A stretch of 64,000 nt of DNA from contig JAGTYA010000025.1 of the NCBI GenBank assembly GCA_024291935.2, forward strand, positions 7,337,501 to 7,401,500. Reading direction: 5' to 3'. Made by a program: the position numbers and the translations under genes. Every line of letters begins with the position of its first letter. The stretch's first letter is position 1. Positions 11,825 to 22,212 of this stretch are shown in pieces. The stretch comes from Okapia johnstoni. Its lineage: Eukaryota; Chordata; Mammalia; Artiodactyla; Giraffidae. Below the pieces are notes generated by a model. That model was not told where the DNA came from, made no database searches, and saw only the letters and a list, made by a program, of their open reading frames with translations.

Positions 11825-12035
11825 ATGTGTGCTCGGTTGCTCAGTCATGTCCGACTCTCTTGTAACTCCATAGATTATAGCTTGCCAGGTTCCTCCGTCC
11901 ATGGGATTTCCCTGGCAAGAATACTGCAGTGGGTTGCCATTTCCTTCTCCAGGGGATCTTCCCCACCCAGGGATCAAACCCATGTCTCCTGCATTGGCAG
12001 GTGTGTTCTTTACCACTGAGCGCCTGGGGAAGCCC
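11825..12035 (-). repeat. Bov-tA SINE
   Basis: Reverse-complement Bov-tA, 'gtgtgctcggttgctcagtc' to 'gcgcctggggaagccc'. Confidence 0.93.
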
Positions 12036-12130
12036 CTAAGAGGAGACATGTATTGTAGAAGTCTGCAGCAGAGCAGCTAGCACTCTTGGTTATTACCCCT
12101 GCTCTGCAGGAATGTGTAGTGTGGAATCTT

Positions 12131-14813
12131 GTTCATAGTAACTCTTCTAAGGCCCACTTGACTTTATACTCCAGGGTGTCTGGTTCTAGGTTAGCAACAG
12201 CACCATCGTGGTTATCCGGGGCATTAAGACCTTCTTTGTACTGTTCATCTGTATATTCTTGCCACCTTTTCTTAATCTCTTCTGCTTCTGTTAGATCCTT
12301 GCCATTTCTGTCCTTTATTGTGCCCATCCTCGCATTACTACGAACAAAGCTAGTGGAGATGATGGAATTCCACCTGAGTTATTTCAGATCCTGAAAGATG
12401 ATGCTGTTAAAGTGCTGCACTCAATATGTCAGCAAATTTAGAAAACTCAGCAGTGGCCACAGCACTGGAAAAGGTCATTTTCCATTCCAGTCGCAAAGAA
12501 GGGCAATGCCAAAGAATGTTCAAACTACCATTGTGCTCATTTCACATGCTAGCAAGATAATGCTCAAAATCCTTCAAGCTAGGCTTCAACAGTATGTGAA
12601 TTGAGAAATTTTAGATGTACAAGGTAGATTTAATAAAGACATCCAATTGCCAACATCCATTGGATCATAGCAAAAGCAAAGGAATTCCCAAAAACCATCT
12701 ACTTCTTGGTTCCTTGACTACGCTACAGGCTTTGACTGTGTGGATCACAACAAACTGTGGAAAATTCTTAGAGATGGGAATACCAGACCACCTTACCTGT
12801 CGCCTGAGAGACCTGCATACAGGCCAAGAAGTGATAGTTAGAACCAGACATGGAACAATGGACTGGTTCAAAAATGGGAAAGGAGTACGTCAAGGATGTA
12901 CGTTGTGACCCTGCTTACTTAACTTATAGGCAGAGTACATCATGTGGAATACTAGACTGGATGAATCACAAGATGAATCAACATTGCTGGGAGAAATATC
13001 AACAACCTTAAATATGCAGATGTTACCACTTTAATGGCAGAAAGTGAAGATGAACTCACGAGCCTCTTGATGAGGATAAAAGAGGAAACTTTTTGAAAAA
13101 GCTGGCTTAAAACTCACCATTCAGAAACTAAGATCATGGCATCTGGTCCTATCACTTCATGGCAAATAGATGGAAAAAAAGTGGAAACAGTGACAGATTT
13201 TATTTTCAGTTCAGTTCAGTTGCTCAGTCGTGTCCGACTCTTTGCGACCCCATGAATCGCAGCACACCAGGCCTCCCTGTCCATTACCAGCTCCTGGAGT
13301 TTACCCAAACCCATCTCCATCGAGTTGGTGATGCCATCCAACCGTCTCATCCTCTGTCGTCCCCTTCTCCTCCTGCCCCCAATCCTTCCCAGCATCAGGG
13401 TCTTTTCTAATGGGTCTACTCTTCGCATGAGGTGGCCAAAGTATTGGCGTTTCAGCTTCAACATCAGTCCTTCCAGTGAACACCCAGGACTGACCTCCTT
13501 TAGGATGGACTGGTTGGATCTCCTTGCAGTCCAAGGGACTCTCAAGAGTCTTCTCCAACACCACAGTTCAAAAGCATCAATTCTTCGGCGCTCAGCTTTC
13601 TTCACCGTCCAACTCTCACATCCATACATGACCACTGGAAAAACCATAGCCTTGACTAGACGGACCTTTGTTGGCAGAGTAATGTCTCTGCTTTTCAATA
13701 TGCTATCTAGGTTGGTCATAACTTTTCTTCCAAGGAGTAAGCGTCTTTTAATTTCATGGCTGCAATCACCATCAGCAGTGATTTTGGAGCCCCCCAAAAT
13801 AAAGTCTGACACGGTTTCCACTGTTTCCCCATCTATTTCCCATGAAGTGATGGGACCAGATGCCATGACCTTAGTTTTCTGAATGTTGAGCTTTAAGCCA
13901 ACTTTTTCACTCTCTTCTTTCACTTTCATCAAGAGGCTCTTTAGTTCTTCGCTTTCTGCCATAAGGGTGGTGTCATCTGTATATCTGAGGTTATTGATAT
14001 TTCTCCCGGCAATCTGGATTCCAGCTTGTGTTTCTTCCAGCCCAGCATTTCTCATGATGTACTCTGCATATAAGTTAAATAAGCAGGGTGACAATATACA
14101 GCCTTGATGTACTCCTTTTCCTATTTGGAACCAGTCTGTTGTTCCATGTCCAGTTCTAACTGTTGCTTCCTGACCTGCATACAGGTTTCTCAAGAGACAG
14201 GTCTGATGGTCTGGTATTCCCAGGGCTCCAAAATCACTGCAGATTGTGATAACAGCCATGAAATTAAAAGAAATTAAACTTTTCTTGGAAGAAAAGCTAT
14301 GACGGACTTAGACAGTGTATTAAAAAGCAGAGACATCACTTTGCTGACAAAGGTTTGTATAGTCTCAAAGCTATGGTTTTTCCAGTAGTCACGTACTAAT
14401 GTGAGAGTTGGACCATACAGAAGACTGAGTGCTGAAGAATTGATGCTTTGGAACTGTGGTACTGGAGAAGACTCTTGAGAGTCCCTTAAACAGCAAGGAG
14501 TTCAAACTAGTGAATCCTAAAGGAAATCAACCCTAAATGTTTATTGGAAGGAATGATGTTAAAGCTGAATCTCTAATACTTTGGCCACCTGATGGGAAGA
14601 ACCGACTCATTGGAAAAGACCCTAATGCTGGGAAAGATTGAGGGCAAGGAGAGAAGGGGACGACAGAGGATGAGATGGCTGGATGGCATCACTGACTCAA
14701 TGGACATGGGTTTGGGTGGGCTCCGGAAGATGGTGAAGGGCAGGGGAGCCTGGTATGCTACAGTCCTTGGGGTCACAAAGAGTCAGACACGACTGAGCGA
14801 CTGAACAAGCACA
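12131..14813 (+). mobile_element. Twin-primed BovB, itself split by a younger BovB
   Basis: 12136-12330 is BovB in minus orientation (MGTIKDRNG...EPDTLEYKVKWALEE). 12335-13207 continues from the very next part of the element in plus orientation (TNKASGDDG...), and 14222-14806 completes it to the 3' end. The inverted piece and the forward piece abut at almost the same consensus point. A 7-bp word GAATCTT flanks the whole at 12124-12130 and 14814-14820, consistent with a target duplication. Frames are full of stops (for example TAG at about 12440), so this is an old, dead copy. Confidence 0.85.
13208..14221 (-). mobile_element. Young BovB copy nested in the older BovB
   Basis: Minus strand. 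An uninterrupted frame (13216-14259, 347 codons, running slightly into the host element) covers RT from [18 protein letters not shown] through the YADD box (here YTDD) to [12 protein letters not shown]. The copy is 5'-truncated and lacks the endonuclease and the N-terminal RT, so it cannot move on its own. The left end shows the TTCAG-unit tail ('cagttcagttcagttgctc'). Confidence 0.94.
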
Positions 14814-15012
14814 GAATCTTACAACAGTGATGGGGCACAACTGGGAAGGAAAGGCCCTTTACCTTGGGCTAATTAAGATCTTAATCATATCCTGAGGCAC
14901 TAGATTGTCTTTCTGTAAATACACACCCAGAAGGAAGTTTATTTGAGCAGCGCAGGACTTTGGTCTTTCCCTGGAGACTTGCCTTTGTCTTCTGAAGGCT
15001 TCGGAGAAGTCT

Positions 15013-15041
15013 AGACAGAAGCACTTTTTTTTTTTTTTTTT
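15013..15041. repeat. Poly(T) tract
   Basis: A run of about 17 T (15025-15041) in otherwise unrecognised sequence 14814-15420. No gene was seen there. Confidence 0.7.
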
Positions 15042-15422
15042 GAGTCTTTTGACTCACACACACCCTCCTGGAACTTTCTCACTGGGAATAAATAGAATCT
15101 GTCCTTATATTTGCCAAGTAGCTCAAAGTAAGGTTTGCTCTCATCACTGTGGAGATGATTACTATTGGGACTGGCCAATTAGTCAGCAGGACATAAAGTT
15201 CTTGGATGGACTAGAACCCAACCGCAGTGTTCTCTCAGACACACTGGGACAAGGAGGGATAGTGGGCATGTTAGTCATGTGTGCACCTCTAGCAGCTTGG
15301 CTTTGTGTAACACCTGGTACTGAATTATTGCTTAATTAATGGTTCCTGAATATATTAATGAATTAGTATTACATGAAACCCTGAAAATGGTTGTGTTGCA
15401 TCAGGATTGTGTGGTGTTAAAG

Positions 15423-15971
15423 CAGCAGTCCCCAACCTGTTTGACATCAGGGACCAGTTTTGTCAAAAACAATTTATCCACAGCCAGGGGAGGGGAGATG
15501 GTTTCAGGATGATTCAAATGCATGTATTGTGCACTGTTTCTATTATTGTTACATCTGTGATGTATAATGAAATAACTATATGATTCACCATTACTGCAGA
15601 ATCAGTGGGACCCTAAGCTTGTTTTCCTGAGCTCAGGCGGGAACGTGAGAGATGGGGAGGCATTGCATGTGTGTGCGTGCTCAGTCATGACCCCATGGAC
15701 GGAAGCCCAGCGTCTCCTCTGTCCGTGGGATTTCCCAGACAAGAATACTGGAGTGGGTTGCCATTTCCTCCTCCAGAGGATCTTCCCACCCCAAGGAGCG
15801 AACCCCCATCTGCTGCATCTCCTGCATTGGCAGACAGATTCTTTACCACTTGAGCCACCTGGGAAGCCCATGAGAAATGGGGAGTGCCTGTAAATACAGA
15901 CGAAGCTTCACCCACTCACCTCTTTCTGTATAGACCGGTACTGATCCATGGCCCTGTGGTTGGGGACCCTG
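15423..15971 (+). mobile_element. hAT-Charlie MITE, MER1-type, with nested SINE
   Basis: TIRs CAGCAGTCCCCAACC (15423) and GGTTGGGGACCCTG (15958-15971). The flanks TGTTAAAG (15415-15422) and TGTTAGAC (15972-15979) match at 6 of 8 positions, the target duplication size of hAT elements. The interior is homologous to 741-1053 reversed. A Bov-tA interrupts it at 15668-15869. Confidence 0.82.
15668..15869 (-). repeat. Bov-tA SINE
   Basis: Reverse-complement Bov-tA inside the hAT element: 'gtgtgtgcgtgctcagtcat' to 'gagccacctgggaagcccat'. Related words GAGATGGGGA and GAGAAATGGGGA on the two sides suggest a target duplication. Confidence 0.92.
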
Positions 15972-16025
15972 TGTTAGACAGAATTCATCCATTTACTGAC
16001 TCATTGAGTAAATCATTTATTGAGC

Positions 16026-17003
16026 AGGTCAAGAAGCAACAGTTAGAGCTGGACCTGGAACAACAGACTGGTTCCAAATAGGAAAAGGAATACGTCAAGG
16101 CTGTATATTGTCACGCTACTTATTTAACTTATATGCAGAGTATATCATGAGAAATGCTGGGCTGGAGGAAGCATAAGCTGGAATCAAGATTGCCAGGAGA
16201 AATATCAATAACCTCAGATATACAGATGACACCACCCTTATGGCAGAAAGCGAAGAAGAACTTAAGAGCCTCTTGATGAAAGTGAAAGAAGAGAGTGAAA
16301 AAGTTGGCTTAAAGCTCAACATTCAGAAAACTAAGGTCATGGCATCTGGTCCCATCACTTCATGGGAAATAGATGGGGAAACAGTGGAAACCGTGTCAGA
16401 CTTTATTTTTGGGGGCTCCAAAATCACTGCTGATGGTGATTGCAGCCATGAAATTAAAAGACGCTTACTCCTTGGAAGGAAGGTTATGACCAACCTAGAT
16501 AGCATATTGAAAAGCAGAGACATTACTCTGCCAACAAAGGTCCGTCTAGTCAAGGCTATGGTTTTTCCAGTGGTCATGTATGGATGTGAGAGTTGGACGG
16601 TGAAGAAAGCTGAGCGCCGAAGAATTGATGCTTTTGAACTGTGGTGTTGGAGAAGACTCTTGAGAGTCCCTTGGACTGCAAGGAGATCCAACCAGTCCAT
16701 CCTAAAGGAGGTCAGTCCTGGGTGTTCACTGGAAGGACTGATGTTGAAGCTGAAACGCCAATACTTTGGCCACCTCATGCGAAGAGTAGACTCATTGGAA
16801 AAGACCCTGATGCTGGGAAGGATTGGGGGCAGGAGGAGAAGGGGACAACAGAGGATGAGATGGTTGGATGGCATCACCGACTCGATGGACATGGGTTTGG
16901 GTAAACTCTGGGAGTTGGTGATGGACAGGGAGGCCTGGCATGCTGCAATTCATGGGGTCGCAAAGAGTCAGACACGACTGAGCAACTGAACTGAACTGAA
17001 CTA
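16026..17003 (+). mobile_element. Young BovB copy, inverted partner of 13208-14221
   Basis: Plus strand. Encodes the same truncated RT segment with the same YTDD box (near 16215) and a long open frame 16240-16989 ending [12 protein letters not shown], followed by an ACTGA-type tail. 5' truncation is near that of the 13208-14221 copy. Antisense frames of the two copies differ at only a few residues over about 185 codons. Confidence 0.94.
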
Positions 17004-17024
17004 CCACTTTGCTTTGGGTTAGGA

Positions 17025-17383
17025 CAGTGGTTCAAAATCTTGGCTGCATCTGGAGAGTTATCAACAATCTTGAGACGTTAAAAAAAAAAAATCCCGAAAA
17101 CTAGACCACATTCAAGATCAGTTAAGTCAGAATCGTTTCCAAGGGTGTGAGAGTGCAGAGTCTTAACCATTGGACTGCCAGGGAATTCCCTAAACCTTTT
17201 TTTTTTAATCACCCCATGCAGCATGCAGGATCTTAGTTTCCCAACTAGGGATTGAACCTATGCCCTCTGCAGTGGAAGTGAGGAAGTGAGGAAGTCTTCC
17301 TCACTTCCAGGGAAGTCCCAGTTTCAGTACTTTTTAAAGCTCTCCATGTGATTCCAGTGTGCAGCCGAGGTTGAGAACCACTG
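17025..17383. mobile_element. MER5-type hAT MITE with nested SINE
   Basis: Begins CAGTGGTTCAAAATC and ends GTTGAGAACCACTG, the canonical MER5/Charlie TIR. Flanking 8-mers GGTTAGGA (17017-17024) and GGTTAGGT (17384-17391) match 7 of 8. A tRNA-Glu SINE has inserted at about 17150-17322. Confidence 0.85.
17150..17322 (-). repeat. tRNA-Glu SINE (Bov-tA/CHR-type)
   Basis: Antisense head phrases 'ctgccagggaattccct' and 'ccagggaagtccc' with 'cccaactagggattgaacct' between. Possibly two overlapping SINE pieces. An internal duplication of 'gaggaagt' lies near 17280. Confidence 0.75.
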
Positions 17384-17630
17384 GGTTAGGTGCCAAATTA
17401 CAAGTGAATATTATAGTGTCCCTGCCCTGGTAAGGCTCAAAGTCTAATGAAGAAAACCTGAATTTATTCATGTATTCATTCAGTAGAATGCAGACAGTTA
17501 AATGCCTTGATAGAGATATCAAAACAGCACTGTGGGATCCTAGAGAAAGGAATGCTTAGAGGTGGCTAAAGGATATGGAAAACCTTCAAAGAGGAAGGAA
17601 TTTTTCAGATGGGTTTTGTTCTGCAAACAG

Positions 17631-17842
17631 GGCTTCCCTGGTAGCTCAGCTGGTAAATCATCTGCCTGCAGTTCAGGAGACCCTGTTTGATCCCTGGGTT
17701 GGGAAGATCCCCTGGAGAAGGGAACGGCTACCCACTCCAGCATTCTTGCCTGGAGAATGCAATGGACAGAGGAGCCTGGCGGGCTGCAATCCATGGGGTC
17801 GCAGAGTCAGACACGACTGGGCGACTTGCACTTCACTTGCTC
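17631..17842 (+). repeat. Bov-tA SINE
   Basis: Head 'gggcttccctggtagctcag', body 'ccactccagcattcttgcc', tail 'gactgggcgacttgcacttc'. A pyrimidine-rich tract (17860-17990) follows. Confidence 0.92.
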
Positions 17843-17984
17843 AGTAAATAGAAGTTCATCAATATCCCCTTTCCTCCCCTCCTCGCTCCATGCTTCCTTC
17901 TTTTCGTTCCCACCTTCCTCCCTTCCTTTCTCTTTTCTTCCCATCTTCTCCATCAACCTTTCCATCTCCCCCACCCCCCATCCT

Positions 17985-18284
17985 TCTCACCTACTTTGTT
18001 CCAGGCAGGCTCTGAAATAGAGCCAGAAGGAGACAACAGTAAACAAAGATGTGGTCCCAACCCTCAAGGCACATTCTCTTCCATGAGAAGAAGTAACCTG
18101 TACAGAACCCCAAAGCTGAAAGAGCTTGTGTGGCTGGGGACAGTGGGCGCATTTTTACTGCAGTTTAGTGGGCTAGGCTTAGTCATGCCAGCAGTCTGAA
18201 GAGTTTGCACTTCTCCTTAGAGGCATTTAGGAGCAAAGCAATTGCATGATGAGGCTGAAAACAGTATTTACCGAATTTTACTTG
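17985..18284 (+). repeat. L2-like LINE remnant
   Basis: Phrases typical of L2 ('gtggtcccaaccctcaaggc', 'gcaattgcatgatgaggctg'). Old and degenerate, so confidence is moderate. Confidence 0.5.
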
Positions 18285-18600
18285 ATACCTGATAGCTCAG
18301 TTGGTAGAGAATCTGCCTGCAGTGCAAGAGATCCCAGTTTGATCCCTGGGCTGGGAAGATCCGCTGGAGAAGGGATAGGCCACCCACTCTGGTATTCTTG
18401 GGCTTCCCTCGTGGCTCAGCTGGTAAAGAATCCACCTGCAATGCGGGAGACCTGGGTTCGATCCCTGGATTGGGAAGATCTCCTGGAGAAGGGATAAGGC
18501 TACCCACTCCAGTATTCTGGCCTGGAGAGTTCCATGGACTGTATAGTCCATGGAGTCACAAAGAGTCGGACACGCCTGAACGACTTTCACTTTCACTTGG
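18285..18600 (+). repeat. Bov-A2 (dimeric) SINE
   Basis: Two head-to-tail monomers: the first from 'gatagctcagttggtagaga' to 'tattcttgg', the second from 'gcttccctcgtggctcagct' to 'gaacgactttcactttcact'. This dimer layout is the Bov-A2 hallmark. Confidence 0.9.
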
Positions 18601-19133
18601 AGTGACTCTAAAGGGTACTCAGATGCGGGTTAATTAACACTGACTCACATGGGTTTTCAGTCCCTCTGATGACCTCCAGGAGAGTCACAGTTTGGTGCTG
18701 GTGGACCTTTAACACCTATCTTACACTTGCTCATTTAAAAAAAAGAAGAGCAGTCCTCAAAATGTTTGGCTAGAATTTAGTTGCACTGTTTTGTTGTCAC
18801 TCTTGTTTATTCTTATGGAAAGTTTCTACAGATGAGAAAAGAAATAGATGACTAGTTTTTCATATGTAGTAGGATGAATTTAAGCTTAAAAAAAAGGTGA
18901 ATCTGTTAAAAAAAAATTACAAAGTAAATAATGGTATGAGAGACACATGTATGCACTGTGCTTGCTTATGGGAGTAGGTAAATAACTGAAGGAGAAAGCC
19001 AGTTCATCCGTGTTTCTTTTTTATGGTTCATGCTTTTGGTGTCAAGTCTAATAACTCTTTGCCTTGGCCTGGACCCTGAAGATTTTCTCTAATTTTATTT
19101 TATAAAAGTTTTATGGTTTTATGTTTTACCTTT
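18601..19133. other. AT-rich unannotated sequence
   Basis: Several short A runs (18735, 18890, 18910). No gene and no confidently named repeat. Confidence 0.4.
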
Positions 19134-19350
19134 GGGGCTTCCCGAGTGGCATTAGTGGTCAAGAATCTGCCTGCTAGTGCAGGAGGTAGAAGAGACATGG
19201 GTTCGATCCCTGGGTCTGGAAGATCCTCTGGAGGAGAACTGGAACCTCGCTCCAGTATTCTTGCCTGGAAAATTCCATGGGCAGAGAGGAGCCTGGTGGG
19301 CTACAGTCCGTGGGGTTGCAAAGAGTCAGACATGACTGAGCTACTGAACA
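19134..19350 (+). repeat. Bov-tA SINE
   Basis: Head 'ggggcttcccgagtggcatt', body 'tccagtattcttgcctgg', tail 'catgactgagctactgaac'. Confidence 0.92.
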
Positions 19351-20529
19351 TATTTTTGTCTCACATATGAGATTCTGGTTTTTGTCTGTGGATGTCCTGT
19401 TGCTCCAGCACCATTTGTTGAAAACACCCTTGCCTCAGTTAAATTGATTTTGTGCCTGTGTGAGAAATCTCTTGGGCATATTTGTGCAAGTCTTAGTCTT
19501 TATTCTGTTCCAATGTCTCCACTGATCCCACTGTCATGATTACTGTAGCCATATAATAAGTCTTGAAATCACACAGGTTGATTTCTTTCATTTGTCTTAA
19601 GATTATCCTAGCTATTTCTAGTTCTTTTGTCTTTCTATATAGATTTTAGAATAGTCTTTCCTTCTCCATAAGACATCTTACTGAGATCTAGATAGAAGTT
19701 GCATTAAATCTTTACATTGATTTGAATGGAACTGACTTATTTACTATGCTTACATATTTACTATGAATCTTCTAATCCGTGGGCACTGTGTGTCTCTCCA
19801 TCTCTTCAGATCTTTTCTTTCTTTCATTAGCATTTTGCAGTTTTCTGCAGAAAAGTGTTGTACAAGTTCTTTATCCGAGAATGTGCTGACATCCTTTATT
19901 CCTTAAGGATATTTTCATTGAGCGTAAGATCCTGGGTTGACAGTTCTTTCCTTTCAGCCTCTGAGAAACATTGTGTCACTTCCTGTTCCTCTCCATATTT
20001 TCTGAAGAGTAATATGCTGTCTCTTTGTTATTATGGTAACATGTTATTTTTTTTTTTCTGACTGCTTTCCAGATTTTTTTCTCCTTTAATTTTCGGAAGT
20101 TTAATTATTATGTGTCTTGGTTTGGGTTCTTTTGTGGAGTAGGGGAGGTTATCTTAGCTTCTTGGTCTTGTAGGTTTCTGTCTCTTGTCAAATGTGGGAC
20201 GTTTTCAGCCATTTTATCTTCAAGTATCTTTTTATCCCCAGCCTCTTTTTCATCAGCTTCTGGGACTGTTTACAGGAATGTTGGCTGTTTTGTTCCTGCC
20301 CTGCAGCTCCCTGGGGCTCTGTTTTGTTTTCAGTCTACTCCTCCCGATGTTCAGATTCAGATTGGATCATTTCTATTGTGCTGTCTTCTAGTTCACTGAT
20401 TCTTTCCTCAGCTTCCTCCATCCTGATGTTGAACACTTCTGGTGAGTGTTTTTTGTTTTTTGTTTTTCAGTTATTATAGTTTTTCCAGTTTGAAAATTTC
20501 CATTTGGTTCTTCTTTTGTTTTTACAAAT

Positions 20530-20705
20530 ATTGAATCTTTGTAAAATTTTATTTACTTTTGGTTGTGCTGGGTCTTCATTTCTGCATGTGATCTTTCTCT
20601 AGTTGTGGCGGACGGGGTCTACTCTTCATTTCTGTGCCTGGCTTTCTCATCGCGTAGTCTTCTGTTTTTGTGGAGCACAGGCTGTAGGCACATGGGCTTT
20701 CCTTT
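20530..20705 (-). repeat. tRNA-Glu SINE (CHR/Bov-tA1-type) remnant
   Basis: Antisense text 'ggttgtgctgggtcttcatt', 'ctagttgtggcg', 'gtggagcacaggctgtagg', matching the middle and tail of artiodactyl tRNA-Glu SINEs. Confidence 0.65.
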
Positions 20706-20954
20706 TTCATTTGTTTCAGTCATGTTCCCATTTACACACTGACTATTTTTATGATGATTTCTTTAAAATATTTGTCACACAGTCCTTACATCTCTGTCAT
20801 CATGGCATGGGTTTCTCTTGATTTTTTTTTTTTATTCCATTTGAGATTTCCCCAGTTTTTGACATGTCAAGTGATTTCTGATTGAAGTGTGGACATTTTA
20901 GATATTATGTTATGAGACTCTGAGTCATATTTGAGTCTTGTTTTATTGATTTTT

Positions 20955-21140
20955 TAATTTTTTTAACACTTTGTTTATTTTGGGCTACATTGAGTCTTAG
21001 CTGTGGCGCAGGCTCAGTTGTTGCCACGTGTGGGTTGCCCCAAGGCATGTAGGATCCTAGTTCCCCAACCAGGGATCAAACCTGCATCCCTTGCATTGGA
21101 AGGCAGATTCTCAACCCCTGGGCCAGCATGGACATCCCTG
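20955..21140 (-). repeat. tRNA-Glu SINE (Bov-tA/CHR-type)
   Basis: Antisense 'gggctacattgagtcttagc', 'ttccccaaccagggatcaaa', '...ccagcatggacatccctg' head. Confidence 0.72.
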
Positions 21141-22027
21141 CTTCAGCCAAGGAGGCAGGGCCAGTGGGGGAGGGTGCACCGACTCATTGCTTCCTTGTGG
21201 GAGTGGGAGTCCAGGCTCCCCGCTCGGCTCCTCTGACACTTGAAGTAGAGAGGGGTCTTCATTACTGATGAGCAGGGAGGCAGAGTTCTGGCTCCCGTCC
21301 AGGCCCCCAGGGATAACTCCCTGGCTGGGAGGGGGGGGCTTGTTTGCCTCCATAGACCCTGTGAGGGTGGAGGGGGGTTTGTCTCCACTGCTGAGGAGGA
21401 ACGGCCCATGTGGGACTGGAAGAGCACCACCCCAGTGGGGGCAGAGGGGCTGGGTCTCCTTATGTAGCCTGACAAGGGTAGAAATTTTGGTTCCCTTCTC
21501 AGCCTTTGCTGGTGAGGATGGGAACAGGGCTCCCTTGTTTTTCTGTGGTGTTTGTCTGCTGCAGAGCAGTCATTGTCTGGAGGTTTTCTATTTTCCTGGT
21601 CTGTGCTTTTCCTGTGTTTTTGTCTAGACACAGCAGGCTTTTACTGTGGCTATTTTTCTTTCGTCTCTGCCCGTTGGTGTTTTGAGTTGCCACCTTCTTC
21701 AGCTCAAAGTCTCAGAATATATCTGGCCAAGTGAAAACCCAAGGGACTCGATGCTGCGTGATTCTTTGGGTCTTGGATTCCAAAGAAATCCAAAGAGTAG
21801 CTGGTCTGCCTACGCCTCTCCATTTTTCAGAATCATCTTGTGTTTGTTTTAAATATGATGTTCAGGGTTTTTAAATTGAACTTAGCCAGAAGAATAGGAA
21901 AAAGTACCTGTACCCCATCTTCCTTGAAGCAGATGTCTTAGTATGTGTTAAAAGCTCTCCAGGCCAAGGTTGATTACCACTAGTATAGGTTGTAAGCTTC
22001 ATGAAGACAGGGATTGTGTTTATCCTT

Positions 22028-22212
22028 TATGTTAACTGGTGGCTCAGATGGTAAAGATTCTGCCTGCAATGCAGGAGAGAGCCAGGTTTGATTCCTGGAT
22101 TGGGACAATCCCCTGGAGAAGGGAATGGCTACCCACTCCAGTATTGTTGCCTGGAGAATTCCCTGCACAGAGGAGCCTGGCGGGCTACAGTCCATGGGGT
22201 CTCATAAAGACG
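22028..22212 (+). repeat. Bov-tA SINE
   Basis: 'ggtggctcagatggtaaaga' to 'gctacagtccatggggtct'. The first head bases and final tail are degenerate. Confidence 0.88.

Larger units (their letters stand above)
19365..21850. mobile_element. Old L1M/HAL1-like LINE block with two SINEs
   Basis: Starts with the L1M phrase 'ctccagcaccatttgttgaa' in antisense sense and runs through AT-rich L1 text to about 20520. The GC-rich part at 21140-21480 has repeated motifs ('ccaggctccccgctcggc', 'ctcctctgacac') that I associate with L1M untranslated regions. Interrupted by tRNA-Glu SINEs. Boundaries and orientation of the right half are uncertain. Confidence 0.55.

Noticed and set aside
13216..14259. 347-codon open frame as a host gene
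   Set aside because: It is the BovB reverse transcriptase C-terminal region on the minus strand of a 5'-truncated retroelement.
16323..16892. 189-codon minus frame, and its 185-codon twin at 13325-13882
   Set aside because: Antisense shadows of the BovB RT; they are similar to each other only because the elements are.
21143..21631. 162-codon minus frame as a gene
   Set aside because: Pro/Ser-rich reading of a GC-rich LINE-like segment with overlapping frames on the other strand.
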